A stretch of 64,000 nucleotides of DNA, taken from the IMG/VR virus record IMGVR_UViG_3300032220_001356, positions 1-64,000 of that record; one strand, 5' to 3'. Source of the stretch: a virus. Shown piece by piece: positions 7,191-13,842 of the stretch. Position 1 is the first letter of the stretch; each line of letters opens with the position of its first letter. Both the position numbers and the translations under genes were made by a program. The notes beneath the pieces are model-generated. The model searched no databases. It was not told the origin of the DNA and worked only from the letters and a program-made list of their open reading frames with translations.

Positions 7191-7377
7191 GGTTGGAGAT
7201 ATCGTCAAACATAAACTCAGCAATGTTCATGGTGTTATTATTAAATGTGACAACATTGTTGGTGAAAACTATAAAGTGCTTTGGTTTGACGAGAATATCC
7301 AAAAGGAAAACTATGACATATCATATCCTGCTTCTTTTATGATTTATTATATAGAAAAGGTGTCCGACGATGTTTAA
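7183..7377 (+). CDS. SH3-like small protein (array member)
   Basis: 64 aa, M-F-K-V-G-D-I-V-K-H, H-G-V-I-I-K, Y-K-V-L-W-F-D-E, K-E-N-Y-D, Y-P-A-S-F. Clear tandem duplicate of 7008. The next gene starts inside its last codons. Confidence 0.75.
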   Translation: MFKVGDIVKHKLSNVHGVIIKCDNIVGENYKVLWFDENIQKENYDISYPASFMIYYIEKVSDDV

Positions 7378-7588
7378 GATTGGAGATATGATAAGGCATG
7401 TAAATGAACACGTTTATGGTTTTATCATTGATACAGGATATGCCCAAACAAACATCAATGGATGGAAACCAAAAGGTGATGATGGTTTGCGTTATAAAGT
7501 CCAATGGTTTGAGAGCGAAGATAAATATTGGTCAAACCACAGATGGGTCACGCATAGGGAAATTGAGAGAGCAGAATATAATGTTTGA
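7370..7588 (+). CDS. SH3-like small protein (array member)
   Basis: 72 aa, M-F-K-I-G-D-M-I-R-H, Y-G-F-I-I-D-T-G, a 15-residue loop insert, then Y-K-V-Q-W-F-E. Overlaps both neighbours by 8 bp. Confidence 0.75.
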   Translation: MFKIGDMIRHVNEHVYGFIIDTGYAQTNINGWKPKGDDGLRYKVQWFESEDKYWSNHRWVTHREIERAEYNV

Positions 7589-7775
7589 GATAGGAGATAT
7601 TGTAAGACAGAAGCAAATGATGGAAAAGGTTTATTATGCTCTTATCATTGATATCAAACACAACCAACATGATATGTCCTTATCTCGCATTACTGCTCAA
7701 TGGATTAATTGGCATGGAGAGATAGTAATACTTACTCAAAGAGAAGCCAAAATATGGTGGGAGAAAGTAAGTTAA
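7581..7775 (+). CDS. SH3-like small protein (array member)
   Basis: 64 aa, M-F-E-I-G-D-I-V-R-Q, A-L-I-I-D-I-K, then N-W-H-G-E ... T-Q-R-E-A-K-I-W-W-E-K-V. The ending is shared with the gene at 8116 (T-Y-R-E-A-Q-L-W-W-D-K-V), so these two form a subfamily. Confidence 0.75.
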   Translation: MFEIGDIVRQKQMMEKVYYALIIDIKHNQHDMSLSRITAQWINWHGEIVILTQREAKIWWEKVS

Positions 7776-7942
7776 TGTTTAATGTAGGAGATATTGTAAA
7801 GTATAGGTATGAGAGGTATTATATCAGATATGGATATGTTATTGATGTAAACCAACAAGAGCAAGAGTTTAAGGTGCAATGGTTTGATGGAGAAACATTG
7901 TGGTATCTACCGGGCTCGTTAATGAAAGTGAGATTAAAGTAA
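7775..7942 (+). CDS. SH3-like small protein (array member)
   Basis: 55 aa, M-F-N-V-G-D-I-V-K-Y, Y-G-Y-V-I-D-V, F-K-V-Q-W-F-D-G, L-W-Y-L-P. The start is set by the TAATG overlap with 7581. Same subfamily as 7955. Confidence 0.75.
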   Translation: MFNVGDIVKYRYERYYIRYGYVIDVNQQEQEFKVQWFDGETLWYLPGSLMKVRLK

Positions 7943-7954
7943 AGTGGAGAGATA

Positions 7955-8101
7955 ATGTTTAACATTGGAGATATTGTAATGCATAGGTTTCATCATAGTT
8001 ATGGTTATGTTATTTGCACAACCTATAAAGGAAATAAGATTCAATGGTTCAATGGGAATATGAATTGGCATTTGCCATATGTTCTAAATAAGGTGGATTA
8101 A
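7955..8101 (+). CDS. SH3-like small protein (array member, shortest)
   Basis: 48 aa, M-F-N-I-G-D-I-V-M-H, Y-G-Y-V-I-C, N-K-I-Q-W-F-N-G, N-W-H-L-P. GGAGA at 7945-7949 precedes the ATG at good spacing. At 48 residues it defines the minimal unit of the family. Confidence 0.7.
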   Translation: MFNIGDIVMHRFHHSYGYVICTTYKGNKIQWFNGNMNWHLPYVLNKVD

Positions 8102-8115
8102 AGTGGAGTCTGATG

Positions 8116-8319
8116 ATGTTTAAAGCAGGAGACATTGTAAGGTTAAAGAGCAAGACAGCATCGGGAAAGACTGACCTATATGCTTTTGTTACTTATATAC
8201 AGCATAATCCTCCACAACCTCTTTCTTATGTCAAGATTCAAGGACTTAATTTTAATTGGCATGGAGGTTCAATGCTTACTTATCGTGAGGCTCAATTGTG
8301 GTGGGATAAAGTGGAGTAA
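8116..8319 (+). CDS. SH3-like small protein (array member)
   Basis: 67 aa, M-F-K-A-G-D-I-V-R-L, A-F-V-T-Y-I, N-W-H-G-G, then the R-E-A-x-L-W-W-D-K-V end shared with 7581. ATG 8116 is preferred to 8113 because GGAG (8105-8108) fits it better. Confidence 0.7.
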   Translation: MFKAGDIVRLKSKTASGKTDLYAFVTYIQHNPPQPLSYVKIQGLNFNWHGGSMLTYREAQLWWDKVE

Positions 8320-8489
8320 TGTGGAGTATTGTGGCGAGTGGTTGTTATTGCTTGTATGATATGCAAATGCATAACAACTTCGTTAGCTGTAATGCTTGTT
8401 TTGTTAAGGGGTTTTGTTTTGCGAGTGTTGGGTGGGTGTATTTAGCACCAACTCACAAGTATCATATAATTAGTATCAAGTATCGATAA
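8319..8489 (+). CDS. Possible small Cys/aromatic-rich protein
   Basis: 56 codons from an ATG overlapping the previous stop (TAATG). It has four cysteines and a hydrophobic centre and does not match the array consensus. It may be a decayed array copy or not a gene; only the coupling and the open frame support it. Confidence 0.3.
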   Translation: MWSIVASGCYCLYDMQMHNNFVSCNACFVKGFCFASVGWVYLAPTHKYHIISIKYR

Positions 8490-8538
8490 ATTCCATGTAT
8501 CAACGCAAAAAAATGAAACTTTTTTGTATTGCGAGTTT

Positions 8539-8581
8539 TGTAGTTTCGCTTACAGACTTAAACGAGAACCTATGCTATTCT
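8539..8581 (+). promoter_or_regulatory. Early promoter copy 7 (P7)
   Basis: TGTA (8539-8542), TACA (8551-8554), GACTT, -10 TATTCT (8576-8581). It lies 89 bp upstream of P8. The gap from 8490 to 8726 otherwise holds no gene apart from a possible 13-codon minigene at 8590. Confidence 0.7.
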
Positions 8582-8627
8582 ACTAAAACGATGATGCCTC
8601 CTATGCTTTATAGAGTCCTGTCAGTTC

Positions 8628-8670
8628 TGTAGTCCTCTTTACAGACTTCTCCAGACCCTTATGGTATGAT
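8628..8670 (+). promoter_or_regulatory. Early promoter copy 8 (P8)
   Basis: TGTA (8628-8631), TACA (8640-8643), GACTTC, -10 TATGAT (8665-8670). It drives the VWA/metallopeptidase gene. As with the ATPase gene, this gene has two tandem copies. Confidence 0.78.
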
Positions 8671-8726
8671 GCTCTCGTAGCGTAGAACCTTGATCGATAA
8701 ACCCTCAAGCAAAAGGTAACTATCAA

Positions 8727-9938
8727 ATGGCTTTCGATCTCAACCTTCACGTTTATCGTCTCCTTCAGGCTGAGCCTTTCTATGCGGCTATCTCGCGTCG
8801 TGTGAATAAGGCTCCTTCTTCCGCTATTCCTACGGCGGGTGTTCGCATTGATAAGGAAACCAAGCAGTTTGAGATGCTCTATAATCCGACGTTCTTTGAG
8901 GGTCTTTCCGATCCCGAAAAGACTGCCGTTCTTCGTCATGAGTTTGACCATCTTTGCTTTGACCATGTTACGGGTCGTTTGCCTGCCGAGGGTATGACCA
9001 AGACTTGGAACATTGCAACGGACCTTGCTATCAATTCGCATATCCCGAATATCCCTAAGATTGCTTGTATTCCCGGCGAAGGTCCGTTTGCCCACTTGGA
9101 GAAGGGCAAGGCTGCTGAATTCTACTTCGATGAATTGCGTAAGATGCAGGAGCAGAAGCAGCAAGAGCAGGACAAGAAGAAGGGTGACAAGAGTGGGAAG
9201 GGCGAAGGCCAGCCGTCTGATGGTGATGGTTTGCCCGACACTTTCGATGACCACAGCGGTTGGTCTGAGCAGGATGGTGATGTAGACAATACTACCAATG
9301 AGATTGCAAAGGAGCGTCTTAAGGAAGCAATCAAGCAAGCTGCCGAGGAGTGCTCCAAGTCTAACAATTGGGGTTCTGTGTCTGCCGAGCAGCGCAAGCG
9401 AATCATGGAGTCCCTCCAGACTTCTGTTGATTGGCGGAAGATGCTGCGTTATTTCGTGAAGGTTTCTCAGCGTTGTGACAAGTCCTCTACGGTACGTCGC
9501 ATTAACAAGCGTTTCCCTCGCATCCATGCTGGCAAGAAGGTTAATCGAATTGCCAAGATTGCAATTAGCATTGATCAGTCTGGTTCTGTTTCCGATTCTA
9601 TGCTTGCTTTGTTCTTCTCTGAGCTTAACAACCTTGCTGGCATTGCAACCTTTACCGTAGTTCCTTTCGACACCGAGGTCAAGGACAAGCTTGTGTATGA
9701 GTGGAAGAAGGGCACCAAGAAGGATTGGGAGCGTGTGATGTGTGGTGGTACGGACTTCAATGCTCCTACCAAGTGGGTTAACAAGCATGGTGAATTCGAT
9801 GCTCACATTATCCTTACCGATATGTGTGCTCCTAAGCCTGTTCCTTCCAACGTTCCTCGTATGTGGATGACCGATAAGGAGAACGCTCGCAACCCTTACT
9901 TCAAGACCAATGAGATTATTGTTGCGGTTGGTAAGTGA
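8727..9938 (+). CDS. DUF2201-type metallopeptidase-like/VWA-like protein, MoxR partner
   Basis: 403 aa. H-E-F-D-H at 71-75 (zincin-type) and A-T-D-L-A-I-N near 97-103 form the N-terminal putative metallopeptidase domain. A Lys/Glu/Asp-rich low-complexity linker covers about 137-195. The C-terminal domain starts near 275 with I-A-I-S-I-D-Q-S-G-S-V, the MIDAS metal site of VWA domains, followed by a conserved F-D-T-E and G-G-T-D-F. Proteins of this layout are encoded beside MoxR-type ATPases. Here the ATPase is 6.8 kb upstream with matching codon bias and the same promoter type, so I infer a pair split by the array. Confidence 0.85.
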   Translation: MAFDLNLHVYRLLQAEPFYAAISRRVNKAPSSAIPTAGVRIDKETKQFEMLYNPTFFEGLSDPEKTAVLRHEFDHLCFDHVTGRLPAEGMTKTWNIATDLAINSHIPNIPKIACIPGEGPFAHLEKGKAAEFYFDELRKMQEQKQQEQDKKKGDKSGKGEGQPSDGDGLPDTFDDHSGWSEQDGDVDNTTNEIAKERLKEAIKQAAEECSKSNNWGSVSAEQRKRIMESLQTSVDWRKMLRYFVKVSQRCDKSSTVRRINKRFPRIHAGKKVNRIAKIAISIDQSGSVSDSMLALFFSELNNLAGIATFTVVPFDTEVKDKLVYEWKKGTKKDWERVMCGGTDFNAPTKWVNKHGEFDAHIILTDMCAPKPVPSNVPRMWMTDKENARNPYFKTNEIIVAVGK

Positions 9939-9943
9939 TTAAT

Positions 9944-10252
9944 ATGAATAGCCAAAAGAATTGGGCAGTTGGAGCTAACATGACAAGCGCATACAAGAAG
10001 AAGTTGGTTAGCGATGGTCCTCTAATTCAAGTGGGAGATATTGTAGCTCCTTATAAGTATTACAGAAATGGTCGTCCTGTTCCAGCACACAAGTTCAATT
10101 ACATTGCTGGTTCTGTTGGCGTTGTAATTGATGAACATCAGAACAAGGTTTATGATGAAGCAACATTGGTAGTTATGTGGAACGGAGATAGTAATCATAC
10201 CACAAACTACATCAAGTCTCAAGCTGCTGGTTTTCTCGTAAAGCTTTCTTAA
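9944..10252 (+). CDS. SH3-like protein (array member with N-terminal extension)
   Basis: 102 aa from ATG 9944; a GTG at 9935 overlapping the previous stop is the alternative. About 27 polar residues precede I-Q-V-G-D-I-V-A-P, then G-S-V-G-V-V-I-D-E and L-V-V-M-W-N-G. It follows the VWA gene directly and probably shares its transcript. Confidence 0.7.
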   Translation: MNSQKNWAVGANMTSAYKKKLVSDGPLIQVGDIVAPYKYYRNGRPVPAHKFNYIAGSVGVVIDEHQNKVYDEATLVVMWNGDSNHTTNYIKSQAAGFLVKLS

Positions 10253-10269
10253 TTAACAAAGGAGATAAC

Positions 10270-10452
10270 ATGACTTTCAAGATTGGTGATATGGTTCGTG
10301 AGTCTAAGTATCGTGATATTGGTCGAGTTCTTTCTGTGCCTAGCGATAATCAAGATTACTACATCGTTTCTTTCGATGGTACAAAGATGCGTTATAGTGA
10401 AGAGCAAGTTGTTAGCGGTGCTTTGCGTCGTCTTTATCCTGTTACACCTTGA
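10270..10452 (+). CDS. SH3-like small protein (last of the main array)
   Basis: 60 aa, M-T-F-K-I-G-D-M-V-R-E, I-G-R-V-L-S-V, Y-I-V-S-F-D-G. AAGGAG at 10258-10263 gives a strong ribosome site. Last gene before the composition change. Confidence 0.72.
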   Translation: MTFKIGDMVRESKYRDIGRVLSVPSDNQDYYIVSFDGTKMRYSEEQVVSGALRRLYPVTP

Positions 10453-10500
10453 TATGTGTTAGATACAAACATAATACATATTAAAGTTATTTAGGTAGCA

Positions 10501-10535
10501 AGGGGGGTACTCCCCCCTCCCCCCTCCCTCCCCCC
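10501..10535 (-). repeat. C-tract / G-quadruplex-forming motif
   Basis: The + strand has C runs of 6, 6, 3 and 6 (10512-10517, 10519-10524, 10526-10528, 10530-10535) separated by single T's. The - strand therefore carries four G runs with 1-nt loops, an ideal parallel quadruplex. AGGGGGG (10501-10507) can also pair with the first C run plus T over a 4-nt loop. Confidence 0.7.
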
Positions 10536-10562
10536 ACGGAATGTATGTCCCATATGGCTTGG

Positions 10563-10598
10563 GTGTGTTATATTGCGCTTAGCGCTTAAACGACACAC
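10563..10598. repeat. Nested inverted repeat
   Basis: GTGTGT (10563-10568) pairs with ACACAC (10593-10598) around an inner GCGC-TTA-GCGC hairpin (10575-10585). With the neighbouring C-tract this makes a structured 100-bp stretch in a 250-bp gap with no gene. An origin, terminator or insulating site is possible. Confidence 0.4.
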
Positions 10599-10686
10599 AC
10601 AGAAAATTTCCAAAACTTTTTAAAGGGCTATAAAAAACTCCCAATTCAAAAAAATCCTATAGAAAATTGCAGGACTTTTTAACCAA

Positions 10687-10696
10687 ACTACTTATA
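10687..10696 (+). promoter_or_regulatory. Candidate late box ACTACTTATA
   Basis: It lies just before ATG 10699/10702, which has no Shine-Dalgarno. The spacing places the ATG at the expected transcript start. Confidence 0.45.
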
Positions 10697-10701
10697 TCAT
10701 G

Positions 10702-11142
10702 ATGAAACTAATAATGGAAAGTTGGAGGTCTTATTTAAAAGAAGCAGTTTCTTTTAATGAAGCAACCAATAATTGGTTCTATACAACACTTGATAACTCT
10801 GACGTTCCTCAACACATCCTTGGCGTATTGGAAGAAAGGGCAATTGAGGTTTATTCTTCATGTTCTTATAAAGGGGATTGTGGAGAGAACTCTCATAGAT
10901 GGATAAAAATTTTTGAAGACGCTGGAATTAACGTTCAACAAGTTGTTGGAAACTATGTTTCTCCAAATGACAAATGGTATGATAGCATTGTAAAAGGAGA
11001 GGTTGATGCTCCAATGTCGTCTGACCATGTTTGGTTATTGATTGATAATAATGTTTTGTTTGACCCAACGGCAGGACAATTTCAAACTAACATTTCTATT
11101 GAAGGCTATCTTGCAGAAGATGGAAAACCGTTGTATATTTAA
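10702..11142 (+). CDS. Tagged protein with transglutaminase/papain-like Cys-His-Asp core
   Basis: 146 aa (147 from ATG 10699). The N-terminal tag M-K-L-I-M-E-S-W-R-S-Y-L-K-E followed by A matches the capsid-targeting-like tags in this region. The body has G-D-C-G-E-N-S-H near 53-60, then D-H-V-W-L-L-I near 109-115 and F-D-P-T-A-G-Q-F near 121-128: a Cys...His...Asp order typical of transglutaminase- or papain-like proteases and deamidases. Inferred to be an internal-head protein acting on a host protein. A catalytic role is plausible; the substrate is unknown. Confidence 0.65.
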   Translation: MKLIMESWRSYLKEAVSFNEATNNWFYTTLDNSDVPQHILGVLEERAIEVYSSCSYKGDCGENSHRWIKIFEDAGINVQQVVGNYVSPNDKWYDSIVKGEVDAPMSSDHVWLLIDNNVLFDPTAGQFQTNISIEGYLAEDGKPLYI

Positions 11143-11150
11143 TTAAATAA

Positions 11151-11160
11151 ACTACTTATA
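11151..11160 (+). promoter_or_regulatory. Candidate late box ACTACTTATA
   Basis: Identical to the box at 10687. The ATG at 11166 follows without a Shine-Dalgarno. Confidence 0.45.
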
Positions 11161-11165
11161 ACATA

Positions 11166-12257
11166 ATGAAACTGATATTAGAAAACTGGAAAAGATACAC
11201 TCATGCAATTCTCAACGAGGATTTGCTTATTGAATCATATGAAGACGCTTATGAAACAATAAAGAAAAGAAGTGCCAAACTATTAAAAGGTTGGGCTTAC
11301 GATAAATCGCCAGATAGATATAATCAAATTGAAAAAAATATTCAAGATGCAATACTTGATAAGTTGGGAAGCAATCCCTCACAAGAAGAAATAAATAAAT
11401 ATACAAATGCTTGGGAGTTGGGCGGAATCGTTATTGCAAACATGATAAACGATAAGATTATTCCAAACGACATTACAGATAAACAAAAAAGTATTGCGTT
11501 ATTGTGGAATTATAAGCAACTTGTAAAAAATTCAATCGTAGATTTAGATTCTTTCTTAAACATGATTGTTGAGTACCTTGCGGCACATGGTTATGACATT
11601 TTCTTAAATTTCTCTGGTAGGCATCTTGATATTCCAGAGCTAAGAGCAAATTTCAATTTGAGCTTTGCTTATGCTTACTTGGCAGATGATCCACAATCTT
11701 CTGAGTCTGATATAAGAAGAGCAAAATTGATTGAAAACTTTTTTCATTGGAATAGATTTGTTGAGGAAGGAAAAAAGGATTTAAATTCCGTTTCTAGTTA
11801 CAATGAACTTATTGAACTTGTAAAAGAAGCAAAACCTTTATTTCAAGCTTGGCAAGAAAGACAAGAACAAGCAGATGCAGATAAGGGCAAAGAAGTTTTA
11901 TTGGATGATAAGAACTGGCAAATAATCGTTATTCATAATAAGGGTGCTGCTTGTCAATTGGGCAAAGGAACCGATTGGTGTACCGCTGCTCCCGGTCTTG
12001 ATTATTTCAAGCAATATTATAAACCCGATGACCCATTGTTTTATATTCTTGATAAAAGCGATGGAGAACGTTATCAATTCCACTTTGGAACTCAACAATT
12101 CATGGACAAAGATGATTATAATCTTTATCCTTCTCGTTATCATGTTGGGGATGAAATAATGTCTGTTCTTGCAAAAGTTGTTCCTGCAAAATATGATATT
12201 GCAAGAAGTTACCTAAACAACGTCTTTTATAATGGGCATATCCGAAGGTTCATGTGA
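11166..12257 (+). CDS. Tagged protein of unknown function with W-C-T-A motif
   Basis: 363 aa. The tag M-K-L-I-L-E-N-W-K-R-Y-T-H-A-I-L-N-E ends in an L-x-E site. The helical middle (30-240) is charged. The C-terminal third carries C-Q-L-G-K-G-T-D-W-C-T-A, then L-F-Y-I-L-D-K, Y-Q-F-H-F-G and Q-F-M-D-K-D-D, a motif set I associate with phage proteins of unknown function. Invariant-looking Cys, Trp and His suggest an enzyme or metal site. It ends in a TGATG overlap with the next tagged gene, so the two are coupled. Confidence 0.6.
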   Translation: MKLILENWKRYTHAILNEDLLIESYEDAYETIKKRSAKLLKGWAYDKSPDRYNQIEKNIQDAILDKLGSNPSQEEINKYTNAWELGGIVIANMINDKIIPNDITDKQKSIALLWNYKQLVKNSIVDLDSFLNMIVEYLAAHGYDIFLNFSGRHLDIPELRANFNLSFAYAYLADDPQSSESDIRRAKLIENFFHWNRFVEEGKKDLNSVSSYNELIELVKEAKPLFQAWQERQEQADADKGKEVLLDDKNWQIIVIHNKGAACQLGKGTDWCTAAPGLDYFKQYYKPDDPLFYILDKSDGERYQFHFGTQQFMDKDDYNLYPSRYHVGDEIMSVLAKVVPAKYDIARSYLNNVFYNGHIRRFM

Positions 12258-12886
12258 TGAAAATTTTATTGGAAAATTGGCGAGGCTTTCTTAATGAAAG
12301 TCTTTTATTGAAACCGGGACCAGATGGTTGGGAAAAATATTCGCAATTGGTTGGCAAGGCTTATTTGGCTGCTCCCAAGTTTGAGGCAAGAGCCGTTCCT
12401 CACTTTCAAGCAATGATACCATTTATTGAAAAAATGTTCAAGCGCATTTCATCAAAAGTTGATATTCAGTTTGTCGATTATCATGCATATGAAAATGCTC
12501 AACAATTAAAGAACGATGTTAAGCAAAATGGCATTATGAAGATTGCAACCATTGATGCTCAACATGATGTATTTGATGAATTGACAAATGCAAAGTTTCG
12601 TGCAATCCATGATTATATGTCTCATATTCAAGCAATTGGTTCAAGAGGAACAGAATTCTCATTGATTGGAGAACTTCAATCTTATAATGTTCACTTGAAA
12701 ACTCTTCCTCCAAAAGCAGTCCCTGCCCTATTCACAGAGATAGTTGGACAAGTATCTGCTTATTATGTAGGTGGTGGAAAATTTGCAGAACAAAAAATTT
12801 GCTTATTGGATGGTTTTGATTATTACAATATTGGAAAGGTCGAAGGCTACGATATTGTGAATAAAACATTGGTTGAAAAGGTTTAA
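12257..12886 (+). CDS. Tagged protein of unknown function
   Basis: 209 aa from ATG 12257 (GTG 12254 is an alternative). Tag M-K-I-L-L-E-N-W-R-G-F-L-N-E followed by S. The body includes A-I-H-D-Y-M-S-H and a C-terminal F-T-E-I-V-G-Q-V-S-A-Y-Y ... F-A-E-Q-K-I ... Y-D-I stretch that looks conserved-phage-like but has no function I can name. Located between two other tagged genes and followed by a terminator. Confidence 0.6.
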   Translation: MKILLENWRGFLNESLLLKPGPDGWEKYSQLVGKAYLAAPKFEARAVPHFQAMIPFIEKMFKRISSKVDIQFVDYHAYENAQQLKNDVKQNGIMKIATIDAQHDVFDELTNAKFRAIHDYMSHIQAIGSRGTEFSLIGELQSYNVHLKTLPPKAVPALFTEIVGQVSAYYVGGGKFAEQKICLLDGFDYYNIGKVEGYDIVNKTLVEKV

Positions 12887-12905
12887 TATTATTTTATTTG
12901 CTCAA

Positions 12906-12937
12906 AAAAAACCCCGGAAGAAATTCTGGGGTTTTTT
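12906..12937 (+). terminator. Rho-independent terminator
   Basis: AAACCCC and GGGGTTT arms with inner GAA/TTC pairing, then T6. It ends the run of genes from 10702. Confidence 0.8.
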
Positions 12938-12947
12938 ACTATTTATA
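12938..12947 (+). promoter_or_regulatory. Candidate late box ACTATTTATA
   Basis: It directly follows the terminator and is 2 nt before ATG 12950, which lacks a Shine-Dalgarno. Confidence 0.5.
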
Positions 12948-12949
12948 AT

Positions 12950-13834
12950 ATGAAACTTTTATTAGAAAACTTCCGCAATTACATTAATGAACAAGCAATG
13001 TTTGGCGGAGAAGGTATGTCCGAAGGTGGATATTCTGAAGAAGAAACAAAATTCTTTAAGGACTTACCACAGATAGGCGAACAAATCTCAAGTGCTTTTG
13101 ATAAGTTTCTTAAAGAACTTAATGAACAATATAAACAACCTGTTGGGATTGTTGAAATACAAAAAAATATTCTAAAGTTTGTTCGCTATGTTGGCGAATC
13201 AACTGGCAATAAAACAAAATATATTGGTCATGGAAAGTTTCGTTGCGTATTTGATATTGGCGATGAATACATAATCAAGTTTGATATTACTCCAAATAAT
13301 GCAGCAGCAGAACAAAATAAAACTGATGCAGAACTTGGAAGATTATCTCATAAGTATTATAATTTGTTTCCTTTATCGGCAATCTCTGAAAAAGATTATC
13401 GTTGGGTTGCTCTTGAAAAAGCTCAACCATTTGAGTCTTTTGATATTAAAACTTATAATGAATTTTTTCCAAATCCCCTTCTTGATGAAATAAAAAGCCC
13501 AGTTGTTAAAAACAAATTAATTCAAATATCTTTTGTATATAACTCTGGAAACAAATTGAGAGCTTTGGAAATATATAAAGACTTATGGACAAAACTTCCA
13601 ATTGTTGAAGTGCAAAAACTTAAAAAGATCCCTTTCAAAAAAATGTGTAATGCTTTTGGACAAAATAAGTTGTACGACAATGTAATGAGTGCTATAATGA
13701 GATTGGGTATTCGACCAGAAGAAATAAGATTGGCTAACACAGGAACTGGTGCAGATGGAAGATTTGTTATTCTTGATTCTTCTATTGAAAGTCAAATTGT
13801 TTCTGGTTTTGCAAAATCAAAAATTCAACCATAG
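12950..13834 (+). CDS. Tagged kinase-like protein
   Basis: 294 aa. Tag M-K-L-L-L-E-N-F-R-N-Y-I-N-E followed by Q. From about 91: Y-I-G-H-G-K-F-R-C-V-F-D (glycine-rich loop), I-I-K-F-D (lysine near 110), D-A-E-L (αC-type Glu near 128), and a hinge-like V-A-L-E-K-A-Q. Near the end, R-P-E-E-I-R-L-A-N-T-G then D-G-R-F-V-I-L-D resembles a degenerate catalytic/metal-binding segment. This fits a protein-kinase-like fold that may or may not be active. T4 also injects a modifying enzyme (Alt), so a head-packaged host-takeover enzyme is a reasonable inference. Confidence 0.6.
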   Translation: MKLLLENFRNYINEQAMFGGEGMSEGGYSEEETKFFKDLPQIGEQISSAFDKFLKELNEQYKQPVGIVEIQKNILKFVRYVGESTGNKTKYIGHGKFRCVFDIGDEYIIKFDITPNNAAAEQNKTDAELGRLSHKYYNLFPLSAISEKDYRWVALEKAQPFESFDIKTYNEFFPNPLLDEIKSPVVKNKLIQISFVYNSGNKLRALEIYKDLWTKLPIVEVQKLKKIPFKKMCNAFGQNKLYDNVMSAIMRLGIRPEEIRLANTGTGADGRFVILDSSIESQIVSGFAKSKIQP

Positions 13835-13842
13835 AGGCATAA

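Noticed and set aside
8601-9806. 401-codon ORF on the - strand opposite the VWA gene
   Set aside because: Same codon-bias shadow effect. The + strand encodes recognisable HExxH and MIDAS motifs, and two + strand promoters lie in the region.
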